Positions 17,166 through 24,506 of a stretch of 64,000 nt of DNA are shown piece by piece (position 1 is the first letter of the stretch; each line of letters starts with the position of its first letter). Made by a program: the position numbers and the translations under genes. Below the pieces are notes generated by a model, which saw nothing but the letters and a program-made list of their open reading frames with translations, had not been told where the DNA came from and searched no databases. The stretch is taken from positions 2,232,001-2,296,000 of the forward strand of contig NZ_CP041063.1 of NCBI RefSeq assembly GCF_011082085.1, written 5' to 3'. Source of the DNA: Bacillus sp. Cs-700. Lineage in GTDB: Bacteria; Bacillota; Bacilli; Bacillales; Guptibacillaceae.

Positions 17166-18339
17166 TTTCAAGATCTCTCTAAATGCAATTGCTGGGCACA
17201 AGATGCGTTCTATACTAACTATGCTAGGGATTGTCATTGGCGTGAGTTCTATTATTATAATTGTATCTATCGGTCAGAGTGGTGAGAAAGCTTTAAAATC
17301 TAACTTAGCTGGATCAGACAACAACACGATTGATATGATGTTCACTTATGATGATGAAAATAAAAACTATAGTAACGAAGCTCTCACCTATAATACGCGT
17401 GACATAGAAAATCTCCAATCAATTCCTGAAATAGAAAAAGTAGTACCTAAGAATACGGAGTACACTACTATTTCTGGTTCCAAGCAGTCTAAAACTGTTG
17501 AAATGATTGGTATTACATCACAATACTACTTTTTAGAAAATTTAGAAGTTAATGAAGGCAGAGAGATATCTTCATTTGAAATGAGTAATTCTAGAAGAGT
17601 CGCTTTATTAAATGAAAAAACTGCAAAATCTTTATTTAATTTAACAAGCCCTGTTGATCAGTATATAGAGGTAAACGGAATATCTGTTAAAATAATTGGC
17701 GTTTATCAAGAAGACATTCCTGTAGAACTACAAACCGAAAAAGTATTAATACCGCTACAAGCCTGGCCACTTATATTTAATACAGAAGAAATCACCTCTT
17801 TAACGATCGTAGCGGACAAGGTTGAGAACATGCAAGTAGCTGGTGAAAAAGCAGTTTCAATGATGAACAACACTAAAGAAGTGAGTGAGGAAGGTACTTT
17901 TGAAGTACTCAACATGAAAGAAATCCAAGACGGTATTGCCTCCATTACTAAGATCATGACTGGAATTGTAGGCGCTATAGCTAGCATTTCACTATTTGTT
18001 GGTGGAATAGGTGTTATGAATATAATGCTAGTATCAGTTACTGAACGAACGAAAGAAATAGGGATTAGAAAGGCTTTAGGAGCCTCACGCGGAAAAATAC
18101 TTTTACAATTCTTAATTGAGTCCGCCTTTTTAACGTTCATTGGCGGTGTCATTGGAATTGTTATTGGTTACTGTGGCTCTTACCTATTTTCACTATTTTC
18201 TGATTGGCCCTTTACTGTTTCAATCCCAATCATAGCAATAGGTTGCCTATTTTCTATGGCAATAGGTGTAGTTTTTGGCATTATGCCCGCCAACAAAGCC
18301 GCAAAACTAGAACCTATTGATGCTTTAAGATATGAGTAA
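17149..18339 (+). CDS. ABC exporter permease (MacB/YknZ-like, FtsX fold)
   Basis: The 396-residue permease has one N-terminal membrane helix (about 18-40, MLGIVIGVSSIIII), a large extracytoplasmic MacB-type domain (about 45-270), and three C-terminal helices within the FtsX domain, including the coupling segment VTERTKEIGIRKALGA. It pairs with the preceding ATPase and adaptor. The ATG lies within the ATPase gene. A strong terminator follows at 18471-18506. Confidence 0.85.
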   Translation: MNFWDSFKISLNAIAGHKMRSILTMLGIVIGVSSIIIIVSIGQSGEKALKSNLAGSDNNTIDMMFTYDDENKNYSNEALTYNTRDIENLQSIPEIEKVVPKNTEYTTISGSKQSKTVEMIGITSQYYFLENLEVNEGREISSFEMSNSRRVALLNEKTAKSLFNLTSPVDQYIEVNGISVKIIGVYQEDIPVELQTEKVLIPLQAWPLIFNTEEITSLTIVADKVENMQVAGEKAVSMMNNTKEVSEEGTFEVLNMKEIQDGIASITKIMTGIVGAIASISLFVGGIGVMNIMLVSVTERTKEIGIRKALGASRGKILLQFLIESAFLTFIGGVIGIVIGYCGSYLFSLFSDWPFTVSIPIIAIGCLFSMAIGVVFGIMPANKAAKLEPIDALRYE

Positions 18340-18470
18340 GAACCTCATCTTTCACTCAAAAAATGACAACCGCCTGGCTACTAATTGATTTACTTGAGAA
18401 GTTCATAACGTAAAACCGCATAGCGATTTGCAGTGAACTTCACACGCTATATCACATATGAAATCACACA

Positions 18471-18506
18471 AAAAAGAGCTTGGAGATGCTATTTCAAGCT
18501 CTTTTT
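18471..18506 (+). terminator. Terminator of the PadR/ABC operon
   Basis: A perfect 12-bp hairpin AAAAAGAGCTTG with its complement runs into a T-tract. Confidence 0.8.
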
Positions 18507-18912
18507 CCTTCGTTTTTCTGTTAAGGCTCCTCGTTTCTTGAAAGTTGATTTCCAGACACTTTCCTTTGCTTATTTAAAAAGCATGGATATGCATTAATTT
18601 AATAGAAACCTCTTAAATTCTAAGATAGTAGATAACATACTATTGAAGACATATAATTTTCTCCGCAGCCCGTTTTCGCCGGACAAGATATTCATCGCTT
18701 TGTGCACGTTTAAATCACTCTGATGGTTCGTTCAATGATATATTTCTCGTGTCCTAATCCAGTCTGATACATTGTGGCAATCGTTTCGTCAATCCATTGT
18801 GAGAAAGGCAATGTGTCGATCATACAGTTACTCTAAACAATCGTATTTCGTATCTAGGGAGACTACGCACCATTTTGCTGCCTTATATTCTATAACATCT
18901 GCATTTCCAAAT
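18507..18912. other. Gene-free region with decayed coding traces
   Basis: About 400 bases. On the minus strand, around 18709-18823, a frame reads IDTLPFSQWIDETIATMYQT and continues GLGHEKYIIERTIRVI before a stop. It looks like a remnant of a coding region, which I could not identify. Nothing else was recognised. Confidence 0.3.
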
Positions 18913-18946
18913 AAAAAACAATCAATAAATTATTGATTGTTTTTTT
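18913..18946 (-). terminator. Terminator of the bacteriocin operon
   Basis: An inverted repeat (CAATCAATA arms extended by A/T runs) touches the stop codon of the SpoIIM/DUF95 gene. A long T-run follows on the minus strand. Confidence 0.75.
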
Positions 18947-19466
18947 ATATCGATTTTGGTGTAACAAATCCTTCTATAAACGAGGCTAAGAATAAGAGAA
19001 GAACAATCGATCCGACTATATAAGAAAGTCTTTTCCAACTCTTTTTTTCTGTATAAAACTTCAGTCCATATAACCCCAAATAGCCGGCTAAAATAAGTGC
19101 TGGTATTTCAAACAAACCATGAGGTATTACTGCTAGAAATAATTCAGTCACACCCATACCACTTAAGTAATTTCCAGCTAATACTCCTCCCAACCAAAGC
19201 CCATTAAGAAATAAAATAGGTACAGTAGGAATCCCGAATAGTAAAATACCGGAAACTAATAATAAAACCACCTTTAAATTCTGAATAAAGAAAAATAGAG
19301 AACCTTCAAATCCTTCTCTCTTATCATAATAATTTTCAGAGTTCATCCCTAGTACAGCTGTTTCAGTATTAACTGAGAGTATTAAAGTGATTCCAAGGAT
19401 CATACCTCCAGCAAAAAGAATAATCGAAAACAGTAATAATGATTTGTCTTTAAGTAATATATTCAT
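18945..19466 (-). CDS. SpoIIM/DUF95 membrane protein of the circular bacteriocin locus
   Basis: A 173-residue protein with about five membrane helices and the family signature PHGLFEIPA in the third quarter. DUF95 (stage II sporulation protein M-like) proteins are a standard component of circular bacteriocin loci (CirC/As-48C type), where they are needed for maturation, secretion or immunity. The frame extends three codons upstream, but AGGTGG five bases before this ATG fixes the start. It is the last gene of the operon, after the four bacteriocin genes and a hairpin. It is likely membrane-embedded and works with the ABC ATPase and the large membrane protein of the second operon. Confidence 0.85.
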   Translation of the reverse strand: MNILLKDKSLLLFSIILFAGGMILGITLILSVNTETAVLGMNSENYYDKREGFEGSLFFFIQNLKVVLLLVSGILLFGIPTVPILFLNGLWLGGVLAGNYLSGMGVTELFLAVIPHGLFEIPALILAGYLGLYGLKFYTEKKSWKRLSYIVGSIVLLLFLASFIEGFVTPKSI

Positions 19467-19541
19467 ATCAACCACCTAAAGGTTTGATTTTTTTTACGAT
19501 TAATGGTATATATAGTAAATATATGTATCAGCTATACTTAA

Positions 19542-19568
19542 AGAGCAACGAGGATGAGTCGTTACTCT
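19542..19568 (-). other. Intercistronic hairpin after bacteriocin copy 4
   Basis: AGAGCAACGA and TCGTTACTCT form a stem with one mismatch around a GGATGAG loop. It is the fourth-unit version of a hairpin repeated in the array and lies before the DUF95 gene. Confidence 0.6.
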
Positions 19569-19585
19569 AAAAGATGGATTAGATA

Positions 19586-19789
19586 TTAGTAAGCTACTGC
19601 CGTCTTTTTAGCTCCTTTTTTAAGCAATGATTGTGCTGTAAGGATAAGAGCTGACGTTAAACCAAAGCTTGCAAACAAGGAAATTAAAGCCAGTACTGTT
19701 GATCCTGCTTCGATCGCGGATACAATTACATTAGCCCAGTACTGGGAAATACCTAGTGCGCCGGCAATGAATGCAAAAATGAATTCCAT
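19586..19789 (-). CDS. Circular bacteriocin precursor, copy 4 (variant)
   Basis: A 67-residue hydrophobic peptide differing from the other three copies at two positions (Glu16 to Gln, Arg53 to Gln). It therefore carries a different net charge. The start IAGALGIS and the end AVAY resemble circularin A (VAGALGV...RAIAY). By analogy the leader would be the first seven residues, and Ile8 would be joined to Tyr67 to give a 60-residue ring of amphipathic helices that permeabilises target membranes. It has its own AGGAGGAAGAAAAC site. It is the last of four tandem units and the most diverged at nucleotide level. Confidence 0.85.
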   Translation of the reverse strand: MEFIFAFIAGALGISQYWANVIVSAIEAGSTVLALISLFASFGLTSALILTAQSLLKKGAKKTAVAY

Positions 19790-19816
19790 GTTTTCTTCCT
19801 CCTTTCTTGGGGAAAT

Positions 19817-19848
19817 GTTCTTGTAACGAGATGAGTCGTTACAAGAAC
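19817..19848 (-). other. Intercistronic hairpin after bacteriocin copy 3
   Basis: Perfect 13-bp arms (GTTCTTGTAACGA and complement) enclose a six-base loop. It sits between the stop of copy 3 and the ribosome binding site of copy 4. No U-run follows, so it is more likely an mRNA stabiliser or attenuator than a full terminator. Confidence 0.65.
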
Positions 19849-19869
19849 AATTAATTAATTAATTAAGTA

Positions 19870-20073
19870 TTAGTAAGCTACTGCTGTCTTTTTAGCTCCT
19901 TTTTTAAGCAATGATCTTGCTGTAAGGATAAGAGCTGACGTTAAACCAAAGCTTGCGAACAGGGAAATTAGTGCCAGTACCGTTGATCCTGCTTCGATCG
20001 CGGATACGATGACGTTAGCCCAGTACTCGGAGATACCTAGTGCGCCAGCAATAAATGCAAAAATGAATTCCAT
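19870..20073 (-). CDS. Circular bacteriocin precursor, copy 3
   Basis: A 67-residue precursor identical in protein sequence to copies 1 and 2, although the DNA carries silent differences. The predicted leader is MEFIFAF and the mature ring is Ile8-Tyr67. The features fit the circularin/uberolysin family: a short leader, mostly hydrophobic helices, and a Lys-rich patch (LLKKGAKK) near the C terminus. The ribosome binding site is AAGGAGGAAGAAAAC. The unit length to the next copy is about 284 bases. Confidence 0.85.
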   Translation of the reverse strand: MEFIFAFIAGALGISEYWANVIVSAIEAGSTVLALISLFASFGLTSALILTARSLLKKGAKKTAVAY

Positions 20074-20104
20074 GTTTTCTTCCTCCTTACTTGGGGAATT
20101 GTAT

Positions 20105-20129
20105 TTATAACGAGGATGAGTCGTTATAA
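20105..20129 (-). other. Intercistronic hairpin after bacteriocin copy 2
   Basis: TTATAACGA and TCGTTATAA form a perfect 9-bp stem with a GGATGAG loop, between copies 2 and 3. The stem sequence differs from the other hairpins but pairing is kept, which suggests the structure matters. Confidence 0.6.
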
Positions 20130-20147
20130 GAACGAACTACTTAAGTA

Positions 20148-20351
20148 TTAGTAAGCTACAGCCGTCTTCTTAGCTCCTTTTTTAAGCAATGATCTTGCTG
20201 TAAGGATAAGAGCTGACGTTAAACCAAAGCTTGCAAATAGGGAAATTAGTGCCAGTACCGTTGATCCTGCTTCGATCGCGGATACGATGACGTTAGCCCA
20301 GTACTCGGAGATACCTAGTGCGCCAGCAATGAATGCAAAAATGAATTCCAT
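20148..20351 (-). CDS. Circular bacteriocin precursor, copy 2
   Basis: The 67-residue product is identical to copies 1 and 3. The same assignment applies: a seven-residue leader and a 60-residue circular product ending in Tyr. It has its own GGAGGAAGAAAAC site. Its nucleotide sequence is nearest to copies 1 and 3, pointing to recent tandem duplication. The spacer to copy 1 has lost one arm of the usual hairpin. Confidence 0.85.
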   Translation of the reverse strand: MEFIFAFIAGALGISEYWANVIVSAIEAGSTVLALISLFASFGLTSALILTARSLLKKGAKKTAVAY

Positions 20352-20427
20352 GTTTTCTTCCTCCCTTCTTTATTTTCTATTACAGGGTTGAGTGATCACA
20401 TTAATAAAATCATGTTTGTAACGAGCA

Positions 20428-20631
20428 TTAGTAAGCTACAGCCGTTTTCTTAGCTCCTTTTTTAAGCAATGATCTTGCTGTAAGGATAAGAGCTGACGTT
20501 AAACCAAAGCTTGCGAACAGGGAGATTAGTGCCAGTACCGTTGATCCTGCTTCGATCGCGGATACGATGACGTTAGCCCAGTACTCAGAGATACCTAGTG
20601 CGCCAGCAATGAATGCAAAAATGAATTCCAT
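20428..20631 (-). CDS. Circular bacteriocin precursor, copy 1
   Basis: First of the four structural genes, 67 residues, with the same protein as copies 2 and 3. The frame can be extended three codons to a GTG, but that would overlap the ribosome binding site. The ATG eight bases after GGAGG matches the start of the other copies. It lies 43 bases after the YIP1-family gene, so the promoter of that gene probably drives the whole array. Four tandem copies should raise precursor dosage, and copy 4 adds a variant. Confidence 0.87.
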   Translation of the reverse strand: MEFIFAFIAGALGISEYWANVIVSAIEAGSTVLALISLFASFGLTSALILTARSLLKKGAKKTAVAY

Positions 20632-20674
20632 CTTTTTCACCTCCTCTCAATGGCAGTATATTTATATTGCTTGC

Positions 20675-21367
20675 TTATCCCAATAACGCTGGAATAAGTG
20701 AAGCAATGATAGTGAAACCAATCCAAGTTAGTGCAATAACACTTATACTTTTTTTGGTGGACACTTGGACACATACCCCTACTCCTAAACCAATTAGCAA
20801 AATACTCCAGATATTAAAAACTTCAATACTATTAAATAAATTTGTTAAAAAGATCGAATCAACAAAATTCTGAACGGTAAACCCTAAACTTGTTATTGGA
20901 GTCGTGACTGTACCCTGATCAATGAAAAGGAGATTAATGAATTTCCCAATGAGTATAGGTACTTGAGCAATTAATACGATATGGAACAGACCCTTAAAAG
21001 TTAATCGTATCTTACATAAGTGAAGTATTAATTTGTAAAGTGCTGTTGTTATTAATAAACTAAACAACAATTGAATGACAGAGAAAATACTCGTTCCAAT
21101 ATACAAAATTAAATATGTACTTTCATTTTGCAATTCTGGAGATAACAATGATATAACTTCGTTAGATTTCACTAAGTCTTTTGCTAAGAAGAAGGATATG
21201 ATTCCATATAACACCAAGATGATGTAGGCATTCATCCCTATTTTACGATCTATCCTCAGACTAGAAAAAAAATTAGTAGGTTGAATGAATACATCTAAAA
21301 GACTAGAAGGCTTGTAGGAAGCCTTTCTTCTTTCAGGAGCTTCTGCTACTTTTTGTGCAACACTCAT
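20675..21367 (-). CDS. YIP1-family membrane protein, first gene of the bacteriocin operon
   Basis: A 230-residue protein with a short cytoplasmic N terminus and about five hydrophobic helices (from residue 47 onward), resembling the Yip1 domain family of integral membrane proteins. Members near bacteriocin genes are suspected to take part in immunity or maturation; no catalytic motif is visible. It has a strong AAGGAGGATTAAAAA site and lies immediately upstream of the four structural genes. It should therefore be expressed with them, which supports a protective or processing role (inference). An upstream terminator (21506-21541) separates it from the other operon. Confidence 0.7.
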   Translation of the reverse strand: MSVAQKVAEAPERRKASYKPSSLLDVFIQPTNFFSSLRIDRKIGMNAYIILVLYGIISFFLAKDLVKSNEVISLLSPELQNESTYLILYIGTSIFSVIQLLFSLLITTALYKLILHLCKIRLTFKGLFHIVLIAQVPILIGKFINLLFIDQGTVTTPITSLGFTVQNFVDSIFLTNLFNSIEVFNIWSILLIGLGVGVCVQVSTKKSISVIALTWIGFTIIASLIPALLG

Positions 21368-21505
21368 TTTTTAATCCTCCTTGTGTATTTCGAATATGAG
21401 TTCATAATACTATAAAAAAGGGATATTTAAACATTAATTACCTATTGTGACTATTTTTGCTCTTTTTGGGGGTAATAATTGAACTATCTTATAAATAAAA
21501 TCAAT

Positions 21506-21541
21506 AAAAAAGAGCAGCACTTCAGGATAAAGTGCTGCTCT
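21506..21541 (-). terminator. Terminator of the bacteriocin maturation/transport operon
   Basis: A perfect 12-bp stem (AGAGCAGCACTT) with a seven-base loop and T-run on the minus strand follows the 58-residue ORF. It separates the two bacteriocin operons. Confidence 0.85.
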
Positions 21542-21566
21542 CTTTACGATAATTTCACTGGATCAT

Positions 21567-21743
21567 TTATTTTTTGTTGGCGTTTTTAATATATCCGAAA
21601 GTTGTAATAGATAAAATCCCGATCAAAATAATTCCAATAATGAACGAATCTGTCAAATTCCCCTGGTACATTGAAAAAACGAGTGGGGGGATTGCAAAGA
21701 GAAAAAATATAACAGAAGATGTAATAAAAAGTTTTTTACTCAT
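21567..21743 (-). CDS. Small two-helix cationic membrane protein, probable bacteriocin immunity protein
   Basis: A 58-residue ORF beginning MSKKLFITSSVIFFLFAIPP and ending KNANKK. It has two hydrophobic helices (about 5-25 and 33-52) and basic ends. Circular bacteriocin immunity proteins (CirE, As-48D1) are of just this kind: about 50-60 residues, hydrophobic and cationic, and encoded right after the ABC ATPase. Its ATG directly follows the TAA of the ATPase gene, so translation is coupled. A terminator follows. Immunity is inferred from size, charge, topology and position; there is no motif to prove it. Confidence 0.75.
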   Translation of the reverse strand: MSKKLFITSSVIFFLFAIPPLVFSMYQGNLTDSFIIGIILIGILSITTFGYIKNANKK

Positions 21744-22457
21744 TTAGTTTACTCCTTCACTCAAAGTTCTTATAAAATAATCTTCAAGACTATTATCTTT
21801 ATTTGTAACAGCTGCAACGTCAATATTGGATTGTAAAACTTCACCATTATTGATGAATATCAAGCTTTCGCAGAAATTTTGAGCAACCTCCAGTTGGTGA
21901 GTAGACAATACTATGGAATTACCTTCATTAACATAATTCCTTAATATTGTTTTTGTTTTCTTCATATTAATAGGATCAATACCTGAAATAAATTCATCTA
22001 ATAATAGTAACTTAGGGTTATTTAACAATGTAGTTAATAACGTTAGTTTTTTCTTGTTGCCTAATGATAAATTCTTTATTTTTTTCCCAACTTCGTTTTG
22101 CAAATCAAAATAAGTCACTTTTTCTCCGATAATGGCTTTATTAACTCGAATTTTAAATAGTTCTGCCGTAAAACGAATGTATTCTTCCCCTGTTAACTCA
22201 TCATACAGAAAAGGATAATCAGGAATAAACATAACATCTTTTTTGGACTTATCGATCGGTTTCCCCAGAAATTGAACTTCCCCTGAATCAATATCCATTA
22301 GACCTGATGCAATTTTTAAAGAAGTCGTTTTTCCAGCACCGTTTTGTCCTAAGAACGCTATAATTTTGCCGGTTGGAATGTTGAAGTTCATATCTTTCAA
22401 TATTTTTTTATTCCCAATTGTTTTTGAAACTTGATTAAAGGATAATAACGGTTCCAT
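21744..22457 (-). CDS. ABC transporter ATPase of the circular bacteriocin locus
   Basis: A 237-residue ATP-binding protein with Walker A LGQNGAGKTTS, signature-like NLSLGNKKKLTLL (a divergent signature), Walker B LLLLDEFISGID and a switch His in STHQLE. It belongs to the drug/bacteriocin export branch (CirD/As-48D type), which powers secretion or immunity of circular bacteriocins. It follows the 593-residue membrane protein by 12 bases and is coupled to the 58-residue ORF. The start is an ATG after AAGGAGGTTGATTT. Confidence 0.85.
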   Translation of the reverse strand: MEPLLSFNQVSKTIGNKKILKDMNFNIPTGKIIAFLGQNGAGKTTSLKIASGLMDIDSGEVQFLGKPIDKSKKDVMFIPDYPFLYDELTGEEYIRFTAELFKIRVNKAIIGEKVTYFDLQNEVGKKIKNLSLGNKKKLTLLTTLLNNPKLLLLDEFISGIDPINMKKTKTILRNYVNEGNSIVLSTHQLEVAQNFCESLIFINNGEVLQSNIDVAAVTNKDNSLEDYFIRTLSEGVN

Positions 22458-22469
22458 AAATCAACCTCC

Positions 22470-24251
22470 TTACAAAGATAGTTGCTCAATTTTTGATAGT
22501 TTTCTCAACTTATTCCGTGCAAATAACATAAAGAATATTAGTGAAAAGAATAAAAGGATAGCTTCTCCCCATTGAATTGCCAATAAAGTGGAAAGATTTA
22601 TATAGTCTGTTAAGTAAAATGCTGTAGGAATCATACAAGCTGGAATAAATACCCCAACGATTAAATATCTAACAATTCCCTGTATTGAATTTTGATCAGG
22701 ATAGTCTTCCAATTGTTCAATATTAATGTAGTTAAAATGTGGACTAATAATTGATGGCAAAAATAACAAAGCTGATAAGAACAAGAAGGAGAAACAGTGA
22801 ATAACGACAATGACTGCAGCTTCTACTAACTTTATTCTGGAGAATAGGATCAGTGTTATATCTGCCACTATTAATAAAGGATAGGTATAGATAATAAATA
22901 ATAAATATTTATATTTGAATACTTCCCATACCGTTTTTCCAGCTAATAAATGAATAATGACGTTTTTACCTTCACTATCGACTGAAAAAAATCCTGTTAG
23001 TTCACTATAGATTGAAGCAATATGAAAATAGACAAAAAAGAATAAATAAAAAGATAAAATAAAATAATAGATTTTCTCTCCAGGATTCAAACCGGTCATA
23101 AAACTCACCATTAACCCGAGTTGAAACCAAAAAAGAAACGACCCAGTTAATACAGGGAACCGATATAAGAAATAATCTCCTCTTAACAGATGCTTTACCT
23201 GCATTCGAGTATAATTTGACTTCCCAAAAATTTTAGATGGAATTAGTTTTTCAATGATCGTAAAGGGATAAAAATTCTCTGATCGGTTTTTGGATTTTAA
23301 TTGCGTAATAGTAAACATGAAAGCAAATAAAACAATACAACCTGAAAGCAACATGACCCCATCGAAAATGCGAACTTCATCAAATAATAATGATGCCAAA
23401 AAATTATGAGGGAAAATTGGGTATTTAAAAATGACCGTTAACGGAGTGAGCAAATCTTTGACCACTTCGGCTCCTTGGCTAAGCCAGTCGTTATACTTCG
23501 CTACATCAACATCATTCGACGTAAGTGGAAAAGATTTAATCCAGGGAGTTAGTATTTTTCCTCCAAAAAAAGCTAGCGCCACTATCACCATTCTTATCAA
23601 TAGATTAAAGAACAAACGGAAGTAAAAATGAAGTCTGGTTCTTTGAGAACTCAAGTAATGATAATGCAGAACTGAAGTGACTAAACCAATACTAATAAAT
23701 AAAAACAGAGTTAAAATGACGATACCCACTACTCCGAACATGTTCATATCTGTTAACAATGAAAGTGCTATAATAATCGGCACATAACTGAAAACGTAAT
23801 CTTTAACATCCCACACAATAGCCTCTAAGTATAAAAATAGTCTAGCAGTTTGAGACTTTACTTTCGCATGAATCTCCAACCATTCGTGATCCATCGAATG
23901 TAATTGCCACTTAGAAGAACTAATTCCTGAAAGTACGGAAAATAGGAAAATTATAAAAAACAACAATGACCACAAGACTTCAATATGTGTGTTTAAGTAA
24001 GAAATTGCCTGGCTTAAAGTAGTTAAAAGTATACTATTTGAAGAAGTATTATCAAGAAAGTATTGATTGAATACAGTTGCCTTTAATAAGAAATAGGTTC
24101 CAAATAATATCATGAAAAAGTTAACTATACTTAGTAAAAGTGCTGCTATCCAAAACCATTTTCCACCTGGTATTTTTTTGAAAAAGGTTATATAGTTCCA
24201 TTGCACTTTCCATCTGATCATTAGTTTCCATTTAATCCATGAAATGACCAT
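22470..24251 (-). CDS. Large multi-helix membrane protein (CirB/As-48B-like maturation/secretion protein)
   Basis: The 593-residue product has roughly a dozen hydrophobic helices in two halves split by a loop near residues 220-290. No ATPase or protease motif is seen. Circular bacteriocin loci contain one such large membrane protein of about 550-600 residues (CirB, As-48B), required for production and thought to act in cyclisation or export. I assign it on size, topology and company, not on a motif. It is the first gene of the minus-strand operon (membrane protein, ATPase, small immunity protein), divergent from the agrC-like gene, and shares the intergenic region that holds a LytTR-type direct repeat. 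Confidence 0.75.
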   Translation of the reverse strand: MVISWIKWKLMIRWKVQWNYITFFKKIPGGKWFWIAALLLSIVNFFMILFGTYFLLKATVFNQYFLDNTSSNSILLTTLSQAISYLNTHIEVLWSLLFFIIFLFSVLSGISSSKWQLHSMDHEWLEIHAKVKSQTARLFLYLEAIVWDVKDYVFSYVPIIIALSLLTDMNMFGVVGIVILTLFLFISIGLVTSVLHYHYLSSQRTRLHFYFRLFFNLLIRMVIVALAFFGGKILTPWIKSFPLTSNDVDVAKYNDWLSQGAEVVKDLLTPLTVIFKYPIFPHNFLASLLFDEVRIFDGVMLLSGCIVLFAFMFTITQLKSKNRSENFYPFTIIEKLIPSKIFGKSNYTRMQVKHLLRGDYFLYRFPVLTGSFLFWFQLGLMVSFMTGLNPGEKIYYFILSFYLFFFVYFHIASIYSELTGFFSVDSEGKNVIIHLLAGKTVWEVFKYKYLLFIIYTYPLLIVADITLILFSRIKLVEAAVIVVIHCFSFLFLSALLFLPSIISPHFNYINIEQLEDYPDQNSIQGIVRYLIVGVFIPACMIPTAFYLTDYINLSTLLAIQWGEAILLFFSLIFFMLFARNKLRKLSKIEQLSL

Positions 24252-24360
24252 TTCACACCGCCCTCTATCTTGTAATGCAATATATACGAGTATACAAGTT
24301 GATTAAACCTTACTCTATGTAAACTTAAATCAAAGAACCCTTTATATCTAGGGCCTAGAA

Positions 24361-24390
24361 GTATTAAGGCCATTTTCATGTAAATTAAGG
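24361..24390 (+). promoter_or_regulatory. LytTR/AgrA-type direct repeat in the divergent promoter region
   Basis: GTATTAAGG (24361-24369) and AAATTAAGG (24382-24390) share ATTAAGG at exactly 21 bp, two helical turns, the layout bound by AgrA-like LytTR regulators (S. aureus consensus ACAGTTAAG, repeated with a 12-13 bp gap). It lies between the maturation operon (minus) and agrC (plus). Binding is inferred. Confidence 0.5.
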
Positions 24391-24506
24391 AGTTTTTACG
24401 TCATAAATGGAGAAAACAAAAAAGCGATTACAAGCTACTGTTGGATAATTTTTGAATACATGTTATCTTTGTATCATAAAATAGGTAGGAAAATAGGAGT
24501 ACGGAT

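Noticed and set aside
20415-20427. Fifth hairpin between bacteriocin copies 1 and 2
   Set aside because: Only one arm (TTTGTAACGAG) is present; the other appears deleted.
19586-20631. Four-copy array as an assembly artefact
   Set aside because: Spacers differ in length and sequence, copies carry different silent changes, and copy 4 has two amino acid changes, so they are genuine distinct units.
24318-24389. TGTAAACTT and TGTAAATTA as a regulator site
   Set aside because: They are 62 bp apart and only loosely alike; the 21-bp spaced ATTAAGG pair is the better candidate.
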